A stretch of DNA of 64,000 bases, from NCBI RefSeq assembly GCF_010729105.1, contig NZ_AP022573.1, positions 744,001-808,000 on the forward strand, in the 5' to 3' direction. The notes beneath the pieces are model-generated. The model saw only the letters and a program-made list of their open reading frames with translations. It ran no database searches and had not been told where the DNA came from. This DNA is from Mycobacterium saskatchewanense. GTDB lineage: Bacteria > Actinomycetota > Actinomycetes > Mycobacteriales > Mycobacteriaceae. Positions 41,432-50,339 of the stretch are shown here, piece after piece. Position numbers and translations under genes: made by a program. Each line of letters starts with the position of its first letter. Position 1 is the stretch's first letter.

Positions 41432-42460
41432 ATGGCCGCAACGGTGACCGCCACGACAATGCGCGCCTGGCGCGTGCGCCAGCCCGGGCCGATGGCCACC
41501 GAGCCGCTCGAGCGGGTCACCGCGGAGGTTCCGCGACCCGCGCCGTCGGAGTTGCTGGTGGCCGTGCGCGCGTGCGGGGTGTGCCGCACCGACCTCCACG
41601 TCACCGAAGGCGATCTCCCCGTCCACCGCGACCGGGTCACGCCCGGCCACGAGGTAGTGGGGGAGGTTGTCGAGGTGGGTTCGGAAGCCGGTGACGGCTT
41701 CCGGGTCGGCGACCGGGTGGGCATCGCCTGGCTGCGCCACACCTGCGGGGTGTGCAAGTACTGCCGGCGCGGCGACGAGAACCTGTGCCCGCACTCCCGC
41801 TACACCGGCTGGGACGCCGACGGCGGTTACGCCGAGTTCGCGACGGTCCCCGCGGCCTTCGCGCATCACCTGCCGAGCGGTTACAGCGACAGCGAGCTGG
41901 CGCCGTTGCTGTGTGCCGGCATCATCGGGTACCGGTCGCTACTGCGCGCCGACCTGCCGCCGGGCGGCCGGCTGGGCCTCTACGGCTTCGGCGGCAGCGC
42001 CCACATCACCGCCCAGGTCGCGCTGGCGCAGGGCGCCGAGGTGCACGTCATGACCCGGGGGGAGGACGCCCGCAAGCTGGCGCTCGAGCTGGGCGCGGCG
42101 TCGGCCCAGGGGGCCGCCGACCCGCCGCCGGTGCCGCTGGACGCGGCGATCCTCTTCGCCCCGGTCGGCGAACTGGTGCTGCCCGCGCTCGAGGGGCTGG
42201 ACCGCGGCGGCACCCTGTCCATCGCGGGCATTCACCTCTCCGACATCCCGCCGCTGAACTACCAGCGCCACCTCTTCCAGGAACGCCAGGTCCGCTCGGT
42301 CACCTCGAACACGCGGGCCGACGCGCGCGCGTTCCTGGATTTCGCGCGGGAGCACCACATCGAGGTGACGACGCCCGAATACTCGCTCGACCAGGCCGAC
42401 AAGGCCCTGGGCGATCTGAGCGCCGGGCGCATCGCCGGGGCGGCCGTGCTGCTGGTGTGA
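41432..42460 (+). CDS. adhA: Zinc-dependent alcohol dehydrogenase AdhA
   Basis: 342 residues. Catalytic zinc ligands Cys in CGVCRTDLH and GHE in [10 protein letters not shown]; structural zinc motif C-x2-C-x2-C-x7-C ([15 protein letters not shown]). Rossmann region [17 protein letters not shown] at about 180-196; the coenzyme motif is GFGGSA rather than GLGGLG. Start could be this ATG or the GTG immediately before it (41429). Converts alcohols and aldehydes with NAD(P); physiological substrate unknown. Equivalent to Rv1862. Convergent with the CPBP protease gene, 6 bp apart. Confidence 0.93.
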   Translation: MAATVTATTMRAWRVRQPGPMATEPLERVTAEVPRPAPSELLVAVRACGVCRTDLHVTEGDLPVHRDRVTPGHEVVGEVVEVGSEAGDGFRVGDRVGIAWLRHTCGVCKYCRRGDENLCPHSRYTGWDADGGYAEFATVPAAFAHHLPSGYSDSELAPLLCAGIIGYRSLLRADLPPGGRLGLYGFGGSAHITAQVALAQGAEVHVMTRGEDARKLALELGAASAQGAADPPPVPLDAAILFAPVGELVLPALEGLDRGGTLSIAGIHLSDIPPLNYQRHLFQERQVRSVTSNTRADARAFLDFAREHHIEVTTPEYSLDQADKALGDLSAGRIAGAAVLLV

Positions 42461-42466
42461 TCGGCC

Positions 42467-43225
42467 CTACGACAGGTGCCAGACCAGCGCCGCCGCCAGG
42501 GCGCCGAGCCCGTTGAGGGACCAGTGCAGCGCGATCGGGGCGATCAGGCTGCCGCTGCGGCGGCGCAGCCAGCTGAAGACGAACCCGGCGGCGCCAGTGG
42601 CCAGCACCGCGCCAACCACGCCGGCCAGCATCCCGGCGATCCCGCCGCCGAGTATGTGAGTGAAGCCAACGTTGCTGCTGGTGAGCCCCAGCGACGTGGC
42701 CACGTGCCAGAGCCCGAACAACAGCGAGCCGGCCAGCGCGACGCCGCGGAAGCCCCACGCCCGGTGCAGCGCGCCGTGCAGCACGCCGCGGAAGGCCAGC
42801 TCCTCGGGGATGACGGTCTGCAGCGGGATGACGACCATCGAGGCGATCAGCGCTCCCGAGACGGTGGCGTACCGGTGGTTCAGGAACATGGGCCGGGTCA
42901 TCGGCAGCAGCACGCCGACGGCGATCACCGACGCCACGACCGCCACGGCGGCCAGCGCGTAGCCCGCCCCGGACTTCCAGTGCTCCCGCCCCAGGCCGAG
43001 GTCGACCCAGTCCAGGCCGTTGGCGCGCATCAATGCCACCAGGCCGAGCGCGGCGGCCGGAACGATCGCGATGCTCGCCCACGGTGTGGTGAAGTGCGCG
43101 ACGAGGTTGGTGAGCACGAGCACGACGACGACGACGGCGATATCGAGGCGGACCCGGAACCGGTGCAGCGCCGAAAGCTGCGCGACCACGTGGTGGGTGT
43201 CAGCGGCAGCGAGCGCGTCGGGCAT
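42467..43225 (-). CDS. CPBP-family intramembrane metalloprotease (CAAX protease-like)
   Basis: 252 residues with about eight membrane helices. Motif 1 PEELAFRGVLHG (EExxxR) at about 145-156, motif 2 FGLWHV near 178-183 and a third His in ALHWSLNGLGA near 235. These are the Abi/CAAX catalytic residues and are intact. Substrate unknown. Equivalent to Rv1863c. Confidence 0.9.
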   Translation of the reverse strand: MPDALAAADTHHVVAQLSALHRFRVRLDIAVVVVVLVLTNLVAHFTTPWASIAIVPAAALGLVALMRANGLDWVDLGLGREHWKSGAGYALAAVAVVASVIAVGVLLPMTRPMFLNHRYATVSGALIASMVVIPLQTVIPEELAFRGVLHGALHRAWGFRGVALAGSLLFGLWHVATSLGLTSSNVGFTHILGGGIAGMLAGVVGAVLATGAAGFVFSWLRRRSGSLIAPIALHWSLNGLGALAAALVWHLS

Positions 43226-43263
43226 CCGACCAGTTTACCCGTGGACCCGGCCGCCGCCGGTTC

Positions 43264-43324
43264 GCCGAAATCGCCGCCGCGGTCGCATCCTCGCCCGAAG
43301 CACAGCCGTCGCGGCAATCTCGGC
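43264..43324. repeat. Inverted-repeat element, copy 1 (GCCGAAATYGC type)
   Basis: Arms GCCGAAATCGCC (43264-43275) and GGCAATCTCGGC (43313-43324) match as an inverted repeat at 10 of 12 positions. A related arm pair occurs at 60792-60855. Lies between the CPBP gene start and the 3' end of xfp. Confidence 0.5.
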
Positions 43325-43336
43325 GCCGCTGCTCCC

Positions 43337-45751
43337 TCAGCTCCCACTCACATGGGTTGCCTCGCTCGCATCACTCAACTCCCAGGTCCAGCCGGCGATC
43401 TGCGGATCGTCCTCGCCGTGCTCGCGGGTGTAGCTGCGCGCGGCCAGCCGGGCGTCGACCATGCGCTGGCGCAGCACGGCCGCCCGGCTGCCCAGCCCGT
43501 CGACCCGGTCGATCACGTCCGTGACGAGGTGGAACCGATCCAGGTCGTTGAGCATCACCATGTCGAACGGCGTGGTCGTGGTGCCGCGCTCCTTGAAGCC
43601 GCGCACGTGGATGTGCCCATGGTTGGTGCGGCGGTAGGTGAGCCGGTGGATCAGCCAGGGGTAGCCGTGGTAGGCGAAGATGACGGGCTTGTCGCGCGTA
43701 AACAGCGCGTCGAATTCCCGGTCCGGCAGGCCGTGCGGGTGCTCCGACTCCGGCTGTAACCGCATCAGATCGACAACGTTGACCACCCGGACGGCCAGGT
43801 CGGGCAGCTCGCGACGCAGGATGTCGGCGGCGGCAAGGGTCTCCAGCGTCGGGACGTCCCCGGCGCAGGCCAAGACCACATCGGGTTCGGCGGTGGCCGT
43901 GCTCGCCCACTGCCACACGCCCACGCCGCGGGCGCAGTGCGCGATGGCCTGATCCATGTCGAGGTAGGCCAGCGCGGGCTGCTTGCCGGCCACGATGACG
44001 TTGACATAGTCGCGGCTGCGCAGGCAGTGGTCGGCGACCGACAGCAACGTGTTGCCGTCCGGCGGCAGGTATACCCGCGTCACTTCGGGCCGCTTGTTGG
44101 CGACCAGGTCGATGAACCCGGGATCCTGATGCGACGCGCCGTTGTGGTCCTGGCGCCAGACGTGGGAGCTCAGCAGGTAGTTCAGCGAGGCGATCGGCCG
44201 CCGCCACGGCAGGTCGCGGCTGATGGACAGCCATTTCGTGTGTTGATTGAACATCGAGTCGACAATGTGCACGAACGCCTCGTAGCAATTGAACAGGCCG
44301 TGCCGGCCCGTCAGCAGGTAGCCTTCCAGCCAGCCCTGGCACAGGTGCTCGGAGAGCACCTCCATCACGCGCCCGTCCGGTGCGAGGTTCTCGTCATCGG
44401 GGCCGATCTCCGAAAGCCATACCTTGGCCGTCGACCCGTAGACGGCGTCCAGCCGGTTGGACGCGGTCTCGTCGGGACCCATGAGCCGGAACCGATCCGC
44501 GTTGCGGGCGATCACGTCCCGCAGGAACGTGCCGAGCACCCGGGTGGCCTCGTGCATCTCTGCGGCCGGCCGCGCCACCTGCACCGCGTAGTCGCGGAAG
44601 TCCGGCAGGTCCAGATCGTGAAGCAGCAGCCCGCCATTGGCATGCGGGTTCGCGCTCATCCGGCGATCGCCGGCGGGCGCCAGCGCCCGCAATTCGGGCC
44701 GCAGGGCGCCGTCGCCGTCGAACAACTCCTCGGCCCGATAGCTGCGCAGCCATTCCTCGAGCTGGGCGCGGTGCTCGGGATTGTCGTGCGTCTCGGCCAG
44801 CGGCACCTGGTGCGCCCGCCAGGTGCCCTCGACCTTCTTGCCGTCGACCACCTTCGGCCCGGTCCAGCCCTTGGGGGTGCGCAGCACGATCATCGGCCAC
44901 ACCGGCCGTTGCGCCCGGTCGCCACGGCGCGCCGCGTCCTGGATGGCCGCGATGTCGTCGAAGGCGTCGTCCAGCGCGGCGGCCAGCTGCCGGTGGACGT
45001 GGGCCGGGTCGTCCCCGGCGACCGTGATGGGCCGGTAGCCGTATCCGCGCAGCAGCGACTCCAGCTCCTGGTGCGGGATGCGCGCCAGCACCGTCGGGTT
45101 GGCGATCTTGTAGCCGTTGAGCTGGAGGATTGGCAGCACCGCGCCGTCGGTCGCGGGGTTGAGGAACTTGTTGGAGTGCCAGCTGGCCGCCAGCGGGCCG
45201 GTCTCGGCCTCGCCGTCGCCCACCACGCAGGCCACCACCAGGTCCGGGTTGTCGAACGCCGCGCCGTAGGCGTGCACCAGCGCGTAGCCGAGCTCGCCGC
45301 CCTCGTGGATCGAGCCGGGCGTCTGGGCGGCGACGTGGCTGGGGATGCCACCGGGAAAGGAGAACTGCCGGAACAGCTTTCGCAGCCCCTCGGCGTCCTC
45401 CTCGATGCCCGTGTAGACCTCGCTGTAGGTGCCCTCGAGGTAGGCGTTGGCGACCAGGGCGGGGCCGCCGTGGCCCGGGCCGGTGACGTAGATGACGTTG
45501 GCGTCGCGGCGGCGGATGATCCGGTTCAAATGCGCGTAGATCAGATTGAGCGCGGGCGTGGTGCCCCAGTGTCCCAACAGCCGGGGTTTGACGTGGTCGG
45601 ACGAGAGCGGTTCGCGCAGCAGCGGGTTGTCCAGCAGGTAGATCTGTCCCACGGACAGGTAGTTGGCTGCGCGCCAGTAGGCGTTGAGCAGGTCGAGTTC
45701 GTCGTCGGAGAGGGTCGCGGTTGTCGGGGTCGCTGCGGTTTCTGCGGTCAC
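43337..45751 (-). CDS. xfp: Xylulose-5-phosphate/fructose-6-phosphate phosphoketolase
   Basis: 804 residues, full length for the family. N-terminal [15 protein letters not shown] and [38 protein letters not shown] (ThDP site), [22 protein letters not shown] (ThDP/Mg motif) and [10 protein letters not shown]-terminal [19 protein letters not shown]. The enzyme cleaves xylulose 5-phosphate or fructose 6-phosphate with phosphate to acetyl-phosphate, bypassing pyruvate. Not a gene I recall at this position in M. tuberculosis. Flanked by an SDR gene of the same strand 46 bp upstream. Confidence 0.97.
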   Translation of the reverse strand: MTAETAATPTTATLSDDELDLLNAYWRAANYLSVGQIYLLDNPLLREPLSSDHVKPRLLGHWGTTPALNLIYAHLNRIIRRRDANVIYVTGPGHGGPALVANAYLEGTYSEVYTGIEEDAEGLRKLFRQFSFPGGIPSHVAAQTPGSIHEGGELGYALVHAYGAAFDNPDLVVACVVGDGEAETGPLAASWHSNKFLNPATDGAVLPILQLNGYKIANPTVLARIPHQELESLLRGYGYRPITVAGDDPAHVHRQLAAALDDAFDDIAAIQDAARRGDRAQRPVWPMIVLRTPKGWTGPKVVDGKKVEGTWRAHQVPLAETHDNPEHRAQLEEWLRSYRAEELFDGDGALRPELRALAPAGDRRMSANPHANGGLLLHDLDLPDFRDYAVQVARPAAEMHEATRVLGTFLRDVIARNADRFRLMGPDETASNRLDAVYGSTAKVWLSEIGPDDENLAPDGRVMEVLSEHLCQGWLEGYLLTGRHGLFNCYEAFVHIVDSMFNQHTKWLSISRDLPWRRPIASLNYLLSSHVWRQDHNGASHQDPGFIDLVANKRPEVTRVYLPPDGNTLLSVADHCLRSRDYVNVIVAGKQPALAYLDMDQAIAHCARGVGVWQWASTATAEPDVVLACAGDVPTLETLAAADILRRELPDLAVRVVNVVDLMRLQPESEHPHGLPDREFDALFTRDKPVIFAYHGYPWLIHRLTYRRTNHGHIHVRGFKERGTTTTPFDMVMLNDLDRFHLVTDVIDRVDGLGSRAAVLRQRMVDARLAARSYTREHGEDDPQIAGWTWELSDASEATHVSGS

Positions 45752-45797
45752 CCCGCCGATTCTCCGGTGCGCGGGTGAACGTCGCCAGAAACGAAGG

Positions 45798-46646
45798 TCA
45801 CTCTTCGCCGCGGGCCCGGGATTCGTAGGCCCGGCGTTGCGCGGGGTCGACCTGGTCGGTGAAGACGTGTTCGCCGCCGAGCAGGCGATTCATCCCCTCG
45901 GACAGCGCGCGCGGCAGAAACTTCTGCGACGCGATGATGGCGCCGGCCATTTTCGTTACGCGGACCCGTGGCCGGGGATGCGCCACCAGTCCCACGATGG
46001 CGTCGGCGATGTCGGTCGGTTCGGCGTTCTTGATGCCCTTGGCCCCGGTGGTGCCTGCGATCAGCTCGGTGTTCACGAACGTGGGCATGACGACCGAGAA
46101 CTTCACGCCGGTCGTGCGGTATTCGATCCTGGCGGCATCGGTGAAGCCGATCACGGCGTGCTTGCTGGCGCAGTAGGTGGCCGCCCCGGCGATGTAGGTC
46201 TCCCCGGCGAGAGAGGCAATGTTGATGACGTGCCCGGATCCGCGCGGCACCATGCGTTGCGCCGCCAGCTTGCTGCCCAGGATGACGCCGTAGACGTTGA
46301 TGTCGAGGATGCGCCGGGTGACGACGTCGGGTTCGTCGACGACCCGGCCGAGCGGCATGATGCCGGCGTTGTTGACCAGCACGTCGATCGGGCCGAGTTG
46401 GCGTTCGACCTCGTCGAGGAAGTCCGCGAACGAGTGCGGATCAGTGACGTCAAGCTTCCGGTAGACGTCGAGCCCCAGGGCCGCGCCCGACTCCTTGACC
46501 TTCACCTCGTCGATGTCGCCGATCGTCACCTTCGCGCCGAGGTTGTGCAGCGCGGTCGCGGTCGCCAGGCCGATCCCGCGCGCGCCGCCGGTGATCACGA
46601 TTACCTTGCCGCGGACCTTCAGCCCGATCGATGCCGTGTCTGCCAT
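45798..46646 (-). CDS. SDR-family oxidoreductase (Rv1865c-like)
   Basis: 282 residues from the ATG at 46646 with a GGAGGG SD. Complete classical [19 protein letters not shown] (TGxxxGxG), NNAGIMP, catalytic Ser in [13 protein letters not shown] (Tyr-x3-Lys). C-terminal hydrophobic/basic segment suggests membrane association. Probably acts on a steroid- or lipid-like alcohol, but the substrate is not determinable. Located just upstream of xfp. Confidence 0.92.
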   Translation of the reverse strand: MADTASIGLKVRGKVIVITGGARGIGLATATALHNLGAKVTIGDIDEVKVKESGAALGLDVYRKLDVTDPHSFADFLDEVERQLGPIDVLVNNAGIMPLGRVVDEPDVVTRRILDINVYGVILGSKLAAQRMVPRGSGHVINIASLAGETYIAGAATYCASKHAVIGFTDAARIEYRTTGVKFSVVMPTFVNTELIAGTTGAKGIKNAEPTDIADAIVGLVAHPRPRVRVTKMAGAIIASQKFLPRALSEGMNRLLGGEHVFTDQVDPAQRRAYESRARGEE

Positions 46647-46759
46647 TGCCGTCCCTCCGGTTTCTTGACGGGTGTCAACTCGGGTAAGCACAGCACTCGG
46701 GGCCGGGCGGCGCAATAACCGGGTGGCCTGCGCGGGCCCACTCCGTCGATACTGCAGCG

Positions 46760-47263
46760 ATGACGCACGTGCGGCCGGCCGTAGCGGCCGACGCGCACGC
46801 CGTGGCCCGGGTCCACGTCCGTGCGTGGCAGTCGGCCTATCGCGGGCTGCTCGCGCCGGACTACCTCGACGGCCTGAGGCCCGAAGCGTGGGCGGCCCGC
46901 TACGCCTTCGAGCGGGTGGGGCTGGGGCTGCCGTCGACGCTGGTGGCGGTCGACGGCGCCGTGATCCGCGGGCTGGTCACCACCGGGCTGAGCCGCGAGC
47001 GGCCGAACGCGGGGGAGCTGATGGCGCTCTACGTCGACCCGGCGTGCACCGGGACCGGTGTCGGGCGGCTCCTGATGGCCGCGGCGCGGGAGCGGCTGCG
47101 GGGCCTCGGGGTGGCGGAGGCCCTGCTGTGGGTGCTGGACCTTAACACCCGCGCCCGGCGGTTCTACGAGCGCGACGGGTGGCGGTTCGACGGGGCGCGC
47201 CGCACCGAGAGCTACGGCGACAGTCAGGCGCAGCTGCTGCGCTACCGGTGCGCGCCCGTCTGA
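46760..47263 (+). CDS. GNAT-family N-acetyltransferase
   Basis: 167 residues. GNAT motif A ELMALYVDPACTGTGVGRLLM (the Q/RxxGxG/A acetyl-CoA loop appears as GTGVGR) at about 91-111, and motif B LNTRARRFYERDGWRFDG near the C-terminus. Substrate unknown. Divergent from the SDR gene; downstream lies a 650-bp non-coding stretch. Confidence 0.9.
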   Translation: MTHVRPAVAADAHAVARVHVRAWQSAYRGLLAPDYLDGLRPEAWAARYAFERVGLGLPSTLVAVDGAVIRGLVTTGLSRERPNAGELMALYVDPACTGTGVGRLLMAAARERLRGLGVAEALLWVLDLNTRARRFYERDGWRFDGARRTESYGDSQAQLLRYRCAPV

Positions 47264-47913
47264 GTCGCGGCGCAGGAACCCCGAAACCCGAAAAGGTCGT
47301 TCCCGCAAAGTGATTCCGTCCCCTCACTCCGGTGAGAGACTCTCGCGCGATGCACTCCGCAGTTCATCGGCGATTGCCGGCCCCTTCGTGCGATGACCGA
47401 CTTCCGCCGTCTGCACGGCCGAATCGGCGGGAACTACTGACCCTCAACGCCTTTGGCCAGATCGGCCGTCATCGAAGCAGCCAGATCGCTCAGTCAGGCT
47501 TTGCCACAAGGACTTAAGCACGAAGGCCATGCCAATCGACGTGGCGGTCCGCGGCGACTCCCGCTGAAGTCGAGGATCTGCGCCCACCGCGCGGATCCAA
47601 CGCAAGCGAGTCGGGTGCGAGATTACGAGGGACTTTGGACATCTAATCATTGTGCCAATGGCGCACACTTCCCGGCCTTAGGGCTCTCGCCGGCACCCGC
47701 GCCACGAGAGCAACATGACAACTGCTTATGAACCACCGGTCCAACACCGATGCGGGCAGGTCCTAACTGCCTGGTCCGGGTTTGGTGCGTTGCGGTGTGT
47801 TCCCGGCCGGTGCAATGGCGCAGCGTGCCGGACAGGGCTTGGTCGCAGGTAATCGTTGCGGCGCCGGGACGATTCGACGGCTCGGCCTTCGGCGTCTGGT
47901 CAAGGAGTGCTCA
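47264..47913. other. Long intergenic region upstream of the SbtA-like gene
   Basis: 650 bp with no supported gene. Small open frames on both strands lack family features and RBS signals. Its composition is less GC-biased than flanking genes (for example around 47480-47530 and 47620-47740), suggesting acquired or decayed DNA. The last 13 bases contain an AAGGAG SD for the downstream gene. It could host an uncharacterised leader RNA for the transporter. Confidence 0.5.
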
Positions 47914-49131
47914 ATGCTGCAGGAGTTCTGGCAGAACTTTACTCACAACCTCTTCAAGCCGTTGTTGTTGTTCTTCTACCTCGGGTTCTTGATTCCGATC
48001 TTGAAGGTGAGGTTCGAGTTTCCGTACGTGATCTATCAGGGCCTGACCATGTACCTGCTGCTGGCGATCGGCTGGCATGGCGGCGAGGAGCTCGCTCGGG
48101 TCAACGCGGCGGACATCGGGAGCACCGTCGGATTCATGGTCCTGGGCTTTGTGGTGAACTTCTGCATCGGAATACTCGCCTATTTCCTACTCGACCGCAT
48201 GACGAAAATGCGCCGCATCGACAGGGCCACGGTGGCCGGCTATTACGGATCCGACTCGGCAGGCACCTTCGCCACCTGCGTGGGCGTCCTGACCAGCCTC
48301 GGCATCGCGTTCAACGCCTACATGCCAGTCATGTTGGCCGTCATGGAAATTCCGGGCTGTCTGGTAGCGCTGTACCTCGTCGGCCGGCTGCGTCGCAGGG
48401 AAATGGATGCGGCGGGGCTCATGCCCGACGAGCCGGGGTATGCCTTGCCCGCAAGGGCCGCGGCGGGGCCCGGCACGGCCGCCCGGCCGGCGGTCGGCGC
48501 GAGCCTCGACGACGCCGAGCGCGGCGTCGAGCAGGAGTTGGAGTTCTCCCTGGAGAAAAGGGCTCATCCGCAATGGACGTCCGCGCCAAACCCAGGCCAG
48601 GGCGGTAAGAAGCCGCTCTCGGTCCGGGCGCTGCTGCAGGAGGTCTTCCTCAACCCTGGGCTGGCGCTCCTGATCGGCGGCATCATCGTCGGCTTCGTGA
48701 GTGGATTGCAGGGCCAGAAGGTCGTTCACGACGACGACACCTTTTTCATCTCGGCGTTCCAGGGTGCGCTGTGCCTGTTCTTGCTCGAGATGGGAATGAC
48801 CGCCTCCCGTAAGCTGAGGGACCTCAGGTCGGCCGGTCGCGGCTTTGTCGTCTTCGCACTGCTCATGCCCAACGTCTTTGCCACGCTCGGGATCGCCGCT
48901 GCCCACGGCTATCAGTTGCTCACGCACGCCGATTTCAAGCCGGGCACATACGTCCTGTTCGCCGTCCTGTGTGCCGCGGCGTCGTACATCGCCGTGCCGG
49001 CGGTGCAGCGGCTGGCGATTCCGGAAGCGAGTCCGACGTTGCCTCTGGCCGCATCGCTGGGCCTGACCTTTTCCTACAACGTCACCATCGGGATTCCGGT
49101 CTACATCGAAATTGCGCGTCTGTTCAGTTGA
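47914..49131 (+). CDS. SbtA-type sodium-dependent bicarbonate transporter
   Basis: 405 residues with about ten membrane helices in two halves. Conserved GYYGSDSAGTFATCVGVL at 109-126 and, in the second half, LTFSYNVTIGIPVYIEIAR match the SbtA/DUF897 family sequence logic. A long charged cytoplasmic loop (about 165-238) separates the halves, longer than I expect for cyanobacterial SbtA. The ATG at 47914 follows an AAGGAG SD; upstream in-frame codons are not membrane-like. The family imports HCO3- with Na+. No SbtB regulator gene is adjacent, and no carbonic anhydrase is seen nearby. Confidence 0.85.
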   Translation: MLQEFWQNFTHNLFKPLLLFFYLGFLIPILKVRFEFPYVIYQGLTMYLLLAIGWHGGEELARVNAADIGSTVGFMVLGFVVNFCIGILAYFLLDRMTKMRRIDRATVAGYYGSDSAGTFATCVGVLTSLGIAFNAYMPVMLAVMEIPGCLVALYLVGRLRRREMDAAGLMPDEPGYALPARAAAGPGTAARPAVGASLDDAERGVEQELEFSLEKRAHPQWTSAPNPGQGGKKPLSVRALLQEVFLNPGLALLIGGIIVGFVSGLQGQKVVHDDDTFFISAFQGALCLFLLEMGMTASRKLRDLRSAGRGFVVFALLMPNVFATLGIAAAHGYQLLTHADFKPGTYVLFAVLCAAASYIAVPAVQRLAIPEASPTLPLAASLGLTFSYNVTIGIPVYIEIARLFS

Positions 49132-49277
49132 TCCACCGTTGGGCAGCCACAACCGACTCGCCACATCGCCGTGAATCCGAACCGCCCGGCCGAGCTCGAC
49201 GACGGTTCGACGACTCACAGCCCGAAGCTGCGCTTCGCGTGGAGGCGTCGCGGCCGGGCCCGGAGCCAGCGCGAAAG

Positions 49278-50192
49278 TTAGCGCAGCGTCAGCCACAGCA
49301 GGCTGCCGGCCCCGATCAGCGCGCAGTAGACGGCGAACGGCGTCAGCGTGCGGGTCTGGAAATACCGGGTGAGGTACCGGACGGCGAGGTAGGCGCTGAC
49401 GAACGAGGCGACGCTCCCGGCCAACACCTGGCCGCCGATCCCCGCCCCGAGGGGGCCGAACAGCTCCGGGATCTTGTAGAGCCCGGCGGCCAGGATGATG
49501 GGCGTCGCCAGCAGGAAGGAGAAGCGGGCGGCGTCCTCGTGGGACAGGCCGCGCCACAGGCCGGCCACGATCGCGATGCCCGAGCGGCTGATGCCAGGCA
49601 GCAGGGCGAGGATCTGCGCCGCGCCGATCAGCACCCCGCGGCCAACGGGCAGCTGGGCGAGCCGGTGGTCGATGGCCTCGTCGGAGTGGTCGGGGTGCCC
49701 GTCGGGAACCGCTTCGGCGCCCGCCGGCGCGACCCGCCGGCGCAGCACCTCCCCGGCGTAGAGCGCGATCCCGTTGAGCAGCAGGAAGGCCGCGGCCGGG
49801 ACAGGCTTGCCGAGGGTGGTGCGGAACAGCTGTTCGAGCGCCAGCCCGGCCAGCCCGACGGGAATGGTGGCCGCCACCAGCAGCCAGGCCAGCCGCTCGT
49901 CGGGCGTCTCGACGCGGCGGTACCGGGCCGAGGAGACGAAGCCGGCCAGCACGCGCGACCAGTCGCGCCAGAAGAACAGCAGCAGGGCGGCGGCGGTGGC
50001 GACGTGCAGGCCGACGATGAACGCCAGGTAGGGCGATTTTGGCGCGGACACGTCGAGGTCCCGGGCCCACTGCCCGCCGATGAGCGCCGGCACCAGCACC
50101 GAGTGGCCCAGGCTGGACACCGGGAACAGCTCGGTGACGCCCTGGAACGCGCCGACGACCACGGCCTCCACGTAGCTCAAGTGCGCGCTCAC
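49278..50192 (-). CDS. uppP: Undecaprenyl-diphosphatase UppP/BacA family
   Basis: 304 residues with about eight membrane helices. Motif 1 GAFQGVTELFPVSSLGH (E-x3-PxSS) at about 13-29, and motif 2 LLPGISRSG near 200, both catalytic. A GTG start at 50192 with GGAAGG SD is chosen; the upstream open frame is a shadow. Recycles undecaprenyl-diphosphate for peptidoglycan and arabinogalactan synthesis. M. tuberculosis has its uppP elsewhere (Rv2136c), so this is likely an extra paralog; it is slightly longer with a charged loop (EAVPDGHPDHSDEAID). Confidence 0.92.
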   Translation of the reverse strand: MSAHLSYVEAVVVGAFQGVTELFPVSSLGHSVLVPALIGGQWARDLDVSAPKSPYLAFIVGLHVATAAALLLFFWRDWSRVLAGFVSSARYRRVETPDERLAWLLVAATIPVGLAGLALEQLFRTTLGKPVPAAAFLLLNGIALYAGEVLRRRVAPAGAEAVPDGHPDHSDEAIDHRLAQLPVGRGVLIGAAQILALLPGISRSGIAIVAGLWRGLSHEDAARFSFLLATPIILAAGLYKIPELFGPLGAGIGGQVLAGSVASFVSAYLAVRYLTRYFQTRTLTPFAVYCALIGAGSLLWLTLR

Positions 50193-50327
50193 GGGTCTTG
50201 AAGTTCCTTCCCTTCGGGACAACGAAGTACCGAGCGTAACGGGTCCCGATCCGGGCGCGAACCGGCTTGCGGGCCTGCGCATTTGGCCGACGGCTCGGCG
50301 TGGCGGGTTTGCCGCCGGCCCGCCGGG

Positions 50328-50333
50328 TACGGT
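50328..50333 (+). promoter_or_regulatory. -10 hexamer for leaderless CoA-transferase gene
   Basis: TACGGT lies exactly 12 bp before the ATG at 50340; no SD is present. Confidence 0.5.
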
Positions 50334-50339
50334 GTGCTG

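Noticed and set aside
47444..47668. A 74-codon minus-strand frame upstream of the SbtA-like gene
   Set aside because: No SD, no similarity I recognise. It could be a remnant, but there is no positive evidence.
47740..47913. c-di-AMP (ydaO-type) riboswitch before the SbtA-like gene
   Set aside because: The characteristic conserved ydaO core elements were not found in the leader.
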